A stretch of DNA of 64,000 nt from positions 496,001-560,000 of the forward strand of contig CAMRHE010000506.1 in assembly GCA_947044405.1 (NCBI GenBank), given 5' to 3'. This stretch comes from Leptodactylus fallax. Taxonomy: Eukaryota > Chordata > Amphibia > Anura > Leptodactylidae. The position numbers and the translations under genes were made by a program. The notes beneath the pieces were generated by a model. It saw only the letters and a program-made list of their open reading frames with translations, did not search any database and was not told the DNA's origin. Below, in pieces: positions 10,018 to 21,140 of the stretch (within the stretch, counting starts at the first letter, position 1; each line of letters opens with the position of its first letter).

Positions 10018-11852
10018 GTCTGGATCTCTAAGTTGCATTTAGTCATAACCTCCATATGCATATATCCAGTAACAATCTGTAAAATGGTCACCCGCTCTCC
10101 AGACTAGTCCGTGCCCACTGGGCTAATCTGAGCCAACTCCCCACCTGATCTGACATGAGAGCAGTAGTCTCTGACTACCAAGAACCACTGTGCACAGAGT
10201 AGTATAGGGCACTGGTGACCATCTTACAGAGTATTGGGAACAGAAAGACTAAAATGGAAGGCACCAGGTATTCTAACTATACTTTTATTGTGAACCAGAG
10301 GGTCACTTTAAATTCTCCCTAAATCTGCTGCCAGGACGGTCTTTTGCTTAGTACAGGCACTGACATTTGGAGAAATGAACCCGACACCTTCTTTTATGGG
10401 TCACTGTGATCTGTGGTTTGGCTGTTCAGTCTGATATGGGAGTTAACAATTACAGATTGTTCTCCATATCACAATAAGCGGAGCTGCCAGGAATTCCACT
10501 GTGTGACTGAATGAGGGGAAGAAAGTGTATGAAGCAAGAGCTGCAAGGACTCGGTGTATCCCTCCCAAAACTTGGAGCCAAAAATAAAACAAATGGGCTC
10601 AGTGTGAGCAATTGATCGGAGATTTGTAATGAAGTAGTTTATCAGTTAACATTATAGAAAATTCAATATACCTCATCCTGTTCATTTGGACATAAAGCTA
10701 CACATGCAGGTTATATCCATAAACATGAAGTATCTAACAAAGACAGGTAGGTCCTGGTGTGCCGCGTCCTCTGGCGAAAAGAGGTGTTCCAGCAGACTCC
10801 GTGTACCCAACAGCTCATTCACATACGGAATAAAAGTTTATTTTCTTGCCAATAACATTGTACTTTGACTCATGAAAGTTATGCTCACTATGTCACTTAC
10901 TGGCCCTACAGCAACTGGTGGATTTTTTGGTCCCTAAACTGCTACGACGCCTTATTATATGAACTGACAATGTTTGTAAAGATGCCCTCGTATGCTAAAT
11001 CTGATGCAGCCAATGTGACACTAAATGAAAGTCCCAGAGCATGCTCAGTACGGCAATGAAGCCAGGTACAGAACAATAATATAATATAATAATAGTCCTT
11101 TAACATTAGAACAGCTTGTATCACTGCGTATGTATAAGCTTTGGAGGAGACCAGAGGAAAACCTTGAAGCTCCTGGGCCTCAATGCCAAATATGCATCAG
11201 AGTCCCTATTTACTATGTGTCATCTATAAAACTAATGTTATAGAGAGGCCTTTGGGCCCCCTCTGGCTCCTGGACCCAGCAGCAATTGGTACCTCTGCAC
11301 CCTCTACAGTTACACCCTGGAGGAGACTACTGGTGATGAAGAGTGGTCAAAGGATGGAGATCAACTCAAGAGGTGTGGGAGACCAAACCATGCAACTCTA
11401 CCTGATATTGTCTCCAACCAGATGGCTGATCATTGGTTCATTGTGATAAAGTCAAGAATCTTGACTTTAAAACAAGAACAAGATCATGTCTGTAGCCCAC
11501 ACAGATTTTGAGATATCTCTGGTTAAAGCAGGGGTGAATATACCCGCAGCTTCACTTTAACCATGATCAGCTGACAGTGTGCAGGGAGAGAAGAAGATGA
11601 TTTTATTATTCTTCTGTTCATTATTTATTCTACATGATAAATGCCATTAACTTTAAAATTCAGGAAAAAAAAATGACATTTTTGGGAGAGTTTTTGCAAT
11701 TTTAATGTAACCATTAGTGGGTTAAGACAAGTTAAGTGTGCATGTTTATGGACAGCATAAAAGGGATAGTTGGCCAATATCACAGCCGTCTTGTGTGTAT
11801 GGCCAGTGTTATGCTGGGCTTGTATAGGTAAACCATTTTCTTGGTCTCTCAC
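10018..11852. other. Rest of crip2 intron 4
   Basis: Between the MITE ending at 10017 and exon 4 I see no exon, no clear repeat ends and only short AT-rich tracts. Reading frames here are below 100 codons with no family resemblance. Confidence 0.5.
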
Positions 11853-11984
11853 CTTTGTTGAGGGTCTTTGGAGCGGCACTAACTTTCTTCTCTTCCACCT
11901 TTGGAGCTACTTCAGTAGGAGATGTTGGTTTATCTTCACTTGGCTTCCTGTAGATATAGGATCCAGCACCTCCAATATTAACAC
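11853..11984 (-). CDS. crip2: crip2 exon 4: inter-LIM linker
   Basis: A 132-bp exon on the minus strand. The acceptor is TTTCAG before 11984 and the donor GTGAGA starts at 11852. Joined to the last G of exon 3 it encodes GVNIGGAGSYIYRKPSED, then a Lys/Pro/Glu-rich segment ending AAPKTLNK. VNIGGAGSYIY is the glycine-rich tail that follows LIM1 in CRIP1/CRIP2. The Pro/Lys-rich linker is the fastest-evolving part of the protein and probably disordered. It leaves one base (G) for the next codon, completed by exon 5. Confidence 0.92.
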
Positions 11985-12445
11985 CTGAAATAGTCAACAA
12001 TAATGCTGAAGTAATCAAAACATCTTGTGTGAACACAGCCCTATCAATGACATGTGCAAAACCCTTCATTACTGGTTCTATCATTAAAAGGGTTGTACCA
12101 CAGACTAAGTGTCTGATCCACTAGGACCTCACCGTACAAGAGGATGAGGTCCCGAAACTCCCCCTATTGAATATTGCAGCTGCTGCCCATGACCACTGCC
12201 CCGCTATTTCTGGCCATCCTATAGGGATGAACTGAGCCACAAAGCGCATGTGCGAGGACAGCTTTATTCAAAGGCGGGGAATTTGGGACCCCTGTTCTCG
12301 TGATACGTGAGAGTCCCAGCAGTTCAGCCTCCACAGATCAAATAAAAATGGATAGAGGATACCTCTCATTTGTGGTGCAACCTCAACATTTGCCTCTGGG
12401 TTACTTGCACTTAGCGGACACACCATTACATTAGTAACATCTCAC

Positions 12446-12503
12446 CTTTTGGTCCATATAATGAGGCGTAACAAGGCTTGTGACAGTATGGTTTCCCATC
12501 ATG
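12446..12503 (-). CDS. crip2: crip2 exon 3: end of LIM1
   Basis: A 58-bp exon on the minus strand. The acceptor is TTTCAG before 12503 and the donor GTGAGA starts at 12445. It begins in phase 0 and encodes HDGKPYCHKPCYASLYGPK plus one base of Gly. It supplies the last two zinc ligands of LIM1 (YC and KPC). It follows exon 2 in phase and joins exon 4 after a 461-bp intron (11985-12445), in which I see only a short TTAAAAGGG-type repeat end near 12087. The upstream intron is about 10 kb and repeat-rich. Confidence 0.93.
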
Positions 12504-13430
12504 CTGAAATGATATGAAGAGAAATGGAAAGCACATAAAAGTTATAAAATGTTTGCATGAGAAGTAATAAGTGATAATGCAAAGTATTGTACAAGTACTG
12601 TAAGCTAAAGTGCAGACTTTGTGAGGACTGGAGACTCTGCCGAAAATGTGTCTACAGCTTCCTGGGTAGAGGTGGTCATAGTCAGCAAGCAAACCCAGCG
12701 ATTTCAAGAGGACTGGTAATGTATACAGGGGAGTCTCGACCACCACCTGAATTTGTTGGATTTTAACATGCCCAGGCCTCTGCCACCAGAGGCCTTACTC
12801 CCTTCTCCCGATTGAGAACACATGCATGCTCAGCTGAGAAGAGTGTTCACTTATATGGAGGAGTCAAGAAGAGTAGCTGATCACACCCGAACACTGAGCT
12901 GACAGCTCCTAAATGTGTATAGGCAATGACAGCTAGGATTTAGGAAGAGTAAAGCAGGCTGGGAAAATCTCTATAGTAGGGACTGGTAGAATATATGACA
13001 GGGATAACAAGATGGCCAGGAGTCCACACAGGGCACTTAAGGATTAGTAGTAGAAATCTGTACTAACCAGACTACAGCAAACAGCTGAACGCTGATACTA
13101 AACCAGTGCCAGTGAATGGGTATGATACACCTAGAACATTGGGTGTCCTATGCTGGATTTCTCCACTGGTACAATGCACTGTTACTTATATACCCTGCCG
13201 CTGGCTTTGCTCTTCTGACTCACTCCTATTCTTGCAGCGTCCAGTCACGATCTGCTGGTTTATTATCACTGTCATCAGTAATGTCATTATAAGACTGATG
13301 TCATCCTTATCAGCTATCTGCAAGGAGAGTACTCTGGACCTCACAGTCACGACAGAATTACAAAGCGTCTCCGCAATATCGCCGTACATTATATTCCAGA
13401 GCAATGAGCTGTAATCCTTACTAACTCACA
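12504..13430. other. crip2 intron 2, proximal part
   Basis: No exon or clear element boundary is seen. A run of about 100 open codons at 13106-13414 has no family resemblance and is taken as chance. Confidence 0.45.
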
Positions 13431-13510
13431 GTACTATTATTAGACACCGATTCAATTACTATTATGTATATACATTATATAGATCTATATATATCTACAT
13501 ACAGTATACA

Positions 13511-13552
<42 letters not shown>

Positions 13553-13720
13553 CACTGTATATATATCATACACACACACTATATCTCTTTAAATGTCCCT
13601 TTCATATATTTTATATCTATCTATCTACACACATAGAGATAATGAGTAGATAGATAGATAGATAGGAGATAATGTATATACCCAATAGTAACTGAATCGG
13701 TGTCTCTCTAATAATAGTAC
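13431..13720. mobile_element. Foldback element with microsatellite core
   Basis: The left arm GTACTATTATTAGACACCGA through GTATATACATTA is matched in inverse by the right arm (13667-13720), which contains TCGGTGTCTCTCTAATAATA then GTAC. The arms are about 45-50 bp with small differences. The core is (TA)n (about 13508-13547), TATC and GATA tetranucleotide runs. Inverted repeats with a microsatellite centre suggest a palindromic MITE whose loop expanded. Similarity may extend about 15 bp further on each side. Family unknown. Confidence 0.7.
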
Positions 13721-14716
13721 ATTGAGTCAGTGAGACGGAAGATCGGAGTTACATCTGATAAAAATGAATCAGTGGGTTTGGTGAAAAAAAGAAATTCATC
13801 CGTTTTTAGTGCTCTATTAAAAACAGATGCAAAATGGATGACTCTCGGTCAAAAAAAAAAAAAAAAAAGGCACAGAACATACACAAAACAAGCCGAATTG
13901 TGAATGTTTTTCACAGACGAGAAATGGACACAGTTATATGAATATCTGAATGTATTATAGATTTAGAAAGGATTTACCCATTTTGCTTATTTTTTTCATG
14001 GCTAAATCTATAGTAGGGCGATGACTTAAAGGGGCTTTCCTGGACTATAATATTAGTGATCTACTGTAGTAATAGGACTGGTTATGAAGATGAGATCAGA
14101 CACCTGGTACTACTCCAGTCAGGTATTCCGGGGAGTGTCACTTCCTCTTCTCATGGCCAACGTGACCATGCTGCAGCTCAGTCCCATCCAAACCAATGTT
14201 CTGAATGCAATTCCAAGCTTGGTATACAGTGAGAGGCCGCAGCACTTGTCTCAACACTGTCAGGTGCTGGGAGATAGGTCACCAGTATCAGATTGGTGGG
14301 GGTCCTTCATAAGAATAAGTTATCAGCTATACTCCCAGAAAAAAAACCTTTAAAATCAGCAAAGCAACAAACTGATCAGGATGTGTCTTCTGATGTGTCT
14401 AGGAATTGGAAACTGTTTTTGTCATGTTTAACTAGTTTGACAAAATAAATGCAGGAAGACCTCCTGGTTATCAGGGTGCTATAGAATATCTTCTACTGTG
14501 GGCGGCAAGACATGAAGAAGACATCTAGTCCTGACTGGAGGAATGATTCATGTCTATGGGAGATTACAATACCAGGAGTAGTGGTTACTGCTCTGTATAT
14601 GTCTGCTTGATATAGATATAGGAGTGCCAGAGTCATCACAACTGAAGTATTATACAGAAAACCTTAGCACTGTATGGTAGTCAGCCATAATGTTTTAGGT
14701 TACCAGCAGCTACAGT
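13721..14716. other. crip2 intron 2, between foldback and hAT element 2
   Basis: Includes a poly-A run (13852-13868) within a MITE-like stretch of AAAAATGGAT-type motifs (13760-13960), and a TTAAAGGGGCTTTCCTGGAC end at 14026-14045 typical of the TTAA-bounded MITEs. No exon seen. Confidence 0.45.
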
Positions 14717-15307
14717 GTCTAGACCAGGGGTCTCAAACTCGCGGCCCGCGGGCCAACTGCGGCCCTCGGGACAATAGTTTGCGGCCCCCACCTCAATATC
14801 AAAGTTTAATGTTAGTGCGGCCCAAGTTTGATACGAATGGCACCAGGGGCGCACCGCTAATGAGGCGAAGTGAGGTGGCACTGTCTGTCACTGTCTGGGG
14901 GTGGCATTTTTTACTATCTAATGTAAACCAGCCCAGGACAGGCCGCTTTAAAAAAAACAACGCTGAGCGGGGCCTGTCCTGGGCTGGCTTACGAGACGTC
15001 CGCATCACAGCGCAGGCAGCGATATAATGAAGTCATCGCGCCTCCTACGCTGAGACACAGACGTCTCGGACAAGAGGAGGAGGCGGCAGCTGCATCAAGG
15101 CATCGCAGATAGGTGAGGATAAGTTTTTTTATTTATATAAATAGGCCGTTACCTGCTGGAGTATCCCCGGCAGGTCACGGCCTATTTATTTCCCTATCCG
15201 GCGTCTGCTCGTGGCCGCCCCCGCTTCCCCTTCTGCTATGGGATGCAGAAGAGGAAGTGGATTGCGCTGTGAGCAGCCGCGGGCATCGGTAAGTGAGGCC
15301 GCAGGCC

Positions 15308-15650
15308 TCAGATACTACTATTATTATACTCCGGGGTCTTTTTAGACCCCGGAGTATAATAATCGGAAACCCAGGGGAGGTGAAGGAACATAAAAACCAA
15401 TGCTACTCACCTCTCCTGCGATCCGCTGTCACTCCGAGCAGGCTTGGGCGCTCTGGTGACGTCATCAGGTCGCGTCGCCAGTCTCATCACGTGACGTCTG
15501 TGCGCAATTAGACAGGGCCGAAATCTGCTGGGAGTGCTCCTGTTTCCAAGATAGGTAAGTAATACTGGTTTTTATGTTTGTCACCTCCCCTGGGTCTCCG
15601 ATCATTATACTCTGGGTTCTGAAAAGAACCCAGAGTATAATAATAGTTCT
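15308..15650. repeat. Palindromic hairpin module in hAT element 2
   Basis: The left half starts with a TATTATTATACT/GAGTATAATAA hairpin around GGGGTC...GACCCC, then CCCAGGGGAGGTGA, ACATAAAAACCAATG and CTCACCTCTCC. The right half gives these pieces inverted: GTAATACTGGTTTTTATG, TCACCTCCCCTGGG, then a second hairpin ending GAGTATAATAAT. Both outer hairpins are short and nearly perfect. The left half also occurs in hAT element 1, and a diverged full copy lies at 55515-56095. Confidence 0.75.
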
Positions 15651-15870
15651 TGGGTGGGCAACTATGGGGCACAATACCGTGTGCAGGGGCCACTATGGAG
15701 CCTAATACCAGTGTAGGGGCCACTATGTAGCATAATACCGTGTGCAGGGGCCACAATGGAGCATAATACAAGTGCAGGGGCCACTAAGGAGCATAATACA
15801 AGTGCAGGGGCCACTATGGAGCATAATACCGTGTGCAGGGGCCAATATGGAGCATATTACCGGTGTGGAA
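15651..15870. repeat. Short 30-bp minisatellite array in hAT element 2
   Basis: About seven units of the same repeat as at 1714-2584 (GTGTGCAGGGGCCACTATGG, then AGCATAATACC), including variants with AAGTGCAGGGG. The last unit runs into the right subterminal region. Shared sequence and shared neighbouring module argue for common origin. Confidence 0.9.
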
Positions 15871-16544
15871 AACCTGATGTGGCCCAGACTCACCCAGACT
15901 CTACCTCCAGCGGCCCCTGGGTAAATTGAGTTTGAGACCCCTGGTCTAGACCATTGCTTCTCAGACCGTGATGCGGCCACATTGGTACATGAGGTGCAGC
16001 AAACACCTAAGATTCGGCAGACAGTCCCAGATCTATCAGATCAGATCTATAAGAGGAAGATCGATATAGGAACAGTGTGATACAACTGTGCATATAACTT
16101 TCTTATTGTAGTAGAGGCAGGAGGACGGCTTTGGGCATAGTGGCTGAAACAGGGGCATTACGACCTGGCACGGTTATGTGGGCACTGTGGGAACCAAAGA
16201 AATCTGTCACCTCTCCTGACAGGTCTTTTTTGGTGAAGAGGTGTATTCAGTGCTGTGAATTTGGTAGACCAAACCACTGACTACGACTACGACTCCTTCA
16301 TAAATGCAAAGGTCATGCAGGAACTGTAGAGATCCTCTAATTCATTAAAAACTAGTGACTGATTCCTATGAAAGCAAATATGTAACAATATATACATCTA
16401 ATTATTATACTATATCAATAATTGTAAAATGTAATTACAAAAATAACCATTTTATTTTGAAGATGAAGACAATACCGTCTCTACCCAAAACTGTCCCCAA
16501 ATCCGACAAAGCCCATAATATACCATCTCTGGAGCAGATTTTTG

Positions 16545-16919
16545 TAAACCTCTGTGTTGTGCCGTTCCTCAGTTATTCCTCCTACAAATTTAAGAACAAT
16601 TTGATATCTGGTGTTACAAGTTAGGGGCGTGTCCCTACACAGTCTAATATGGCCAGCTCTGAATGGATGGTGTCAGACTGTCTAGTGCCACACCCCTTTG
16701 GCAAAGTGAATGGTTGGATACAGACTTTGTAGGGGCACTCCAAACTGGTAGCCCCAGACGTCAAATTATTTATAAACTTCTAGGAGGAACAACAGAGGAA
16801 CGGCAAAACACAGAGTTATAATAAAAGATACTTCAGAATCTGTGTTTCATGGTAAACACAAGAATTTACTAAAACAGCCATGTTAGGAGCGCTGATCGGT
16901 CCCCTTTAAGTGTTTTTCG
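16545..16919. mobile_element. Palindromic MITE, CTCCTAGAAATTTAT family
   Basis: Inverted halves are recognisable: GTTATTCCTCCTACAAATTT (16571-16590) on the left, CTTCTAGGAGGAAC (16777-16790) on the right; also GGGGCGTGTCCCTACAC near 16624. The right end is CGGTCCCCTTTAA with TTAA at 16916-16919. Other copies lie at 23432-23790, 37905-38060 (partial) and 49690-50230. No coding capacity. The left boundary is uncertain. Confidence 0.6.
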
Positions 16920-17384
16920 GGATACGGAAATATAATCTAACCATGGTAGGTGAAATATTTTGCAGGATAAATTGCTCATTGTGTGATCATTTAGGTTTTC
17001 TGTCTCTACATGTTTTATATTACCTCATGCTGGCAAAACCTCTCATGAAGGAGTCTTTGTGAACAGGAACCTAGCAGTTCTATAGTTTACCTCTCCAGTC
17101 TGGGTGTCTGTGGTATGGGATCTACTATGTAGAGTCTGCGATACATGATCCGCCAAATAATGTATGTAATCTAATGCTGAGAATCAATCTATGATCGGGT
17201 ATATCAAATCTCACCATTACACTGGTAAGTCTCACTTAAAGTCTACCCGTGGAGCAATTTTATCTACTGCGAGGGTAGAAATATTTACGGAGCCAACCTG
17301 TCCGCTCTAGGTGTCATTCTGATATTTGTTTTAGTAACCAGACATTACAACCTCCAATAGGCATACACAGAGAAAACACAATTG

Positions 17385-17765
17385 GGGGGAATTTATCAAT
17401 CCCTCTACGTCAGCTTTCTGGCATAAAAGTATGAGATTGTAGCGCAAATTTGGTGCAAGGCCCTTTCTTGCACCAAACATATGTCACAACCGCCGCTCTG
17501 TACCTAACTCACCGCATTGCACAAATGTGGATGGGCTGGGGTGGGGGGGCACTGGCCCGGCATATTTATTGTAACTCATGCCAGATTTCTGGCATGGGTT
17601 ATAATGGAAATCTACGCCAATTCCTAGCACACGGCATGCGCCTGAATTATGAAGAGGCCGCAGGCCTTTTATGTATCAGCCGTGCCCTGTACCTGTCAGG
17701 GCCTTTATTAAGACTGGCGTATGAAATGCCAGTCTTAATAAATCTGTCCCAGTGCACAGTAATTC
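17385..17765. mobile_element. Palindromic MITE, TTTATTAAGACTGG family
   Basis: Starts GGGGGGAATTTATCAATCC and ends GCCAGTCTTAATAAATCTGT near 17752. Inner inverted pairs around GGCATGGG/GCATGCG and TAAGACTGGCGTATG facing ATGCCAGTCTTA are visible. Similar pieces occur at 27560-27620, 33690-34030 and 34900-35040. A palindromic non-autonomous element; superfamily not assigned. Confidence 0.5.
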
Positions 17766-18235
17766 CTAGGAACACTGCTTATCTGGTGATCTGTGATTTT
17801 TAAAGGAAATTGATAAATAGTGTTATATTGAATTGAATAAATATAATGTTATTATCAGACTTGGCAACAGAAATAATCAGATAACTACATACAGAGCGTC
17901 AGGATACTTCAGATTCCACATGGATGGCCTGCAGATGTCACAGCAGACACAGATGGAGGATGCCTGCCTCAGGCAGAAGAGCGCTCCACCCTCTAGTGAT
18001 AGAGTTATATCCCGACTCACTCCTCTGCTATTCGCATATGGTGACACTGAGATAAAGGAGCACAGGGTAGGGTCGCTTTGTCAATCTTGCAGTGATCTTG
18101 AGTCAAATAATCAAAGATGCATTTGCAATTCTGCAGTTGTTTGTTAGGAATCAGTAAAAATTCTGCAGAGACAATCCTGACAGCGTAGATCCTAAAAAAT
18201 ACACTCAGTTGGATAGTTGGATTACAGCCCGGAAG

Positions 18236-18250
18236 ATTTTTTTTTTCTAG

Positions 18251-18310
<60 letters not shown>
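18236..18310. repeat. Poly-T, poly-A and (TA)n microsatellite
   Basis: A T run, TCTAG, an A run of about 30 and then (TA)n to about 18310, leading directly into the 43-bp minisatellite. It may mark the left edge of the array or a degenerate retroelement tail. Confidence 0.85.
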
Positions 18311-18312
<2 letters not shown>

Positions 18313-21140
18313 ATATATCGCTGATCTCAAGCTTCTCTCCTCTATTATATACCCTATATATCACAGAGCTCAGCTTCTCTCCTCTATCATATAACCCTAT
18401 ATATCACAGAGCTCAGCTTCTCTCCCTCTATCATATAACCCTATATATCACAGAGCTCAGCTTCTCTCCTGTCATATAACCCTATATATCACAGAGCTCA
18501 GCTTCTCTCCTGTCATATAACCCTATATATCACAGAGCTCAGCTTCTCTCCCTGTCATATAACCCTATATATCACAGAGCTCAGCTTCTCTCCTGTCATA
18601 TAACCCTATATATCACAGAGCTCCCCAGCTTACCTTACCCTCTCCTGTCATATAACCCTATATATCACAGAGCTCAGCTTCTCTCCTCTGTCATATAACC
18701 CTATATATCACAGAGCTCAGCTTCTCTCCTGTCATATAACCCTATATATCACAGAGCTCAGCTTCTCTCCTCTATCATATAACCCTATATATCACAGAGC
18801 TCAGCTTCTCTCCTCTATCATATAACCCTATATATCACAGAGCTCAGCTTCTCTCCTGTCATATAACCCTATATATCACAGAGCTCAGCTTCTCTCCTGT
18901 ATCATATAACCCTATATATCACAGAGCTCAGCTTCTCTCCTGTATCATATAACCCTATATATCACAGAGCTCAGCTTCTCTCCTCTATTATATAACCCTA
19001 TATATCACAGAGCTCAGCTTCTCTCCTCTATCATATAACCCTATATATCACAGAGCTCAGCTTCTCTCCTCTATCATATAACCCTATATATCACAGAGCT
19101 CAGCTTCTCTCCTCTATCATATAACCCTATATATCACAGAGCTCAGCTTCTCTCCTCTATCATATAACCCTATATATATCACAGAGCTCAGCTTCTCTCC
19201 TATATACATATAACCCCTCTATCATATACCCTATATATCACAGAGCTCAGCTTCTCTCCTCTGTCATATAGCCCTATATATCACAGAGCTCAGCTTCTCT
19301 CCTCTATCATATAACCCTATATATCACAGAGCTCAGCTTCTCTCTCCCCACTCTACCATATAACCCTATATATCACAGAGCTCAGCTTCTCTCCTCTATT
19401 ATATATACCTATATATCACAGAGCTCAGCTTCTCTCCTCTATCATATAACCCTATATATCACAGAGCTCAGCTTCTCTCCTCTATCTATATAACCCTATA
19501 TATCACAGAGCTCAGCTTCTCTCCTCTATCATATAACCCTATATATCACAGAGTCAGCCCTCAAAACCTATATATCACAGAGCTCAGCTTCTCTCTCCTC
19601 TCATATAACCCTATATATAACCCTATATATAACCCTTTCACAGAGCTCAGCTTCTCTCCTCTATTATATATACCTATATATCACAGAGCTCAGCTTCTCT
19701 CCCTCCATCATATAACCCTATATATCACAGAGCTCAGCTTCTCTCTCTGTCATATAACCCTATATATCACAGAGCTCAGCTTCTCTCCCTGTCATATAAC
19801 CCTATATATCACAGAGCTCAGCTTCTCTCCCTATCATATAACCCTATATATCACAGAGCTCAGCTTCTCTCCCTCTACCATATAACCCTATATATCACAG
19901 AGCTCAGCTTCTCTCCTCTATCATATAACCCTATATATCACAGAGCTCAGCTTCTCTCCTCTATATATATACCTATATATCACAGAGCTCAGCTTCTCTC
20001 CTCTATCATATAACCCTATATATCACAGAGCTCAGCTTCTCTCCTCTTCATATAACCCATATATACCACAGAGCTCAGCTTCTCTCCTCTACCATATAAC
20101 CCTATATATCACAGAGCTCAGCTTCTCTCCTCCATCATATAACCCTATATATCACAGAGCTCAGCTTCTCTCCCTCTATCATATAACCCTATATATCACA
20201 GAGCTCAGCTTCTCTCCTGTCATATAACCCTATATATCACAGAGCTCAGCTTCTCTCCCTCTACCATATACCCCTATATATCACAGAGCTCAGCTTCTCT
20301 CCTCTATCATATAACCCTATATATCACAGAGCTCAGCTTCTCTCCTCTATCATATAACCCTATATATCACAGAGCTCAGCTTCTCTCCTCTATCATATAA
20401 CCCTATATATCACAGAGCTCAGCTTCTCTCCTCTTCATATATACCTATATATCACAGAGCTCAGCTTCTCTCCTCTATCATATAACCCTATATATCACAG
20501 AGCTCAGCTTCTCTCCTGTCATAAACCCAAAACAGAGCCAGCTCTCTCCTCTATCATATAACCCTATATATATCACAGAGCTCAGCTTCTCTCCGTCATA
20601 TCCCTTATATAACCAGCCAGCCCCCCTCATATAACCCTATATATCACAGAGCTCAGCTTCTCTCCCCTATTATATAACCCTATATATCACAGAGCTCAGC
20701 TCTCTCCTCTATCATATAACCCTTATCACAGAGCTCAGCTTCTCTCCTATCATATAACCCTATATATCACAGAGCTCAGCTTCTCTCCTGTATCATATAA
20801 CCCTATATATCACAGAGCTCAGCTTCTCTCCTCTATCATATAACCCTATATATCACATTGCTCAGCTTCTCTCCTCTATCATATAACCCTATACATCACA
20901 GAGCTCAGCTTCTCTCCTCTATCATATAACCCTATATATCACAGAGCTCAGCTTCTCTCCTCTATCATACACCCCTATATATCACAGAGCTCAGCTTCTC
21001 TCCTCTATCATATAACCCTATATATCACAGAGCTCAGCTTCTCTCCTCTATCATATAACCCTATATATCACAGAGCTCAGCTTCTCTCCTCTATCATATA
21101 ACCCTATATATCACACAGCTCAGCTTCTCTCCCTCTATCA
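18311..21140. repeat. 43-bp minisatellite, about 2.8 kb, in crip2 intron 2
   Basis: Roughly 65-70 head-to-tail units of about 39-43 bp. The core is ATATATCACAGAGCTCAGCT then TCTCTCCTCTATCATATAAC and CCT. Shorter variants have TCCTGTCATATAAC. Most units carry GAGCTC and a TATATATC segment. Damaged units cluster at about 19550-19640 and 20520-20640. No open reading frame or spacer structure. It ends where CATCCTGTGAGCAGATCAG (about 21141) begins. Length estimate is by eye from the printed sequence; arrays like this are often misassembled. Confidence 0.95.

Larger units (their letters stand above)
14717..15951. mobile_element. Non-autonomous hAT element 2 with 8-bp TSD
   Basis: The element proper is 14725-15943 (1219 bp). 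The ends CAGGGGTCTCAAACTC and GAGTTTGAGACCCCTG are exact inverted repeats of 16 bp. The flanks are identical 8-mers GTCTAGAC (14717-14724 and 15944-15951). No transposase. Inside are CpG-rich sequence (14740-15300), a palindromic module (15308-15650) and a short array of the 30-bp minisatellite (15651-15870). Subterminal sequence differs from hAT element 1 (GCGGCCCGCGGGCC here, GGCACGCGTGCC there), so they belong to different subfamilies. Confidence 0.92.
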
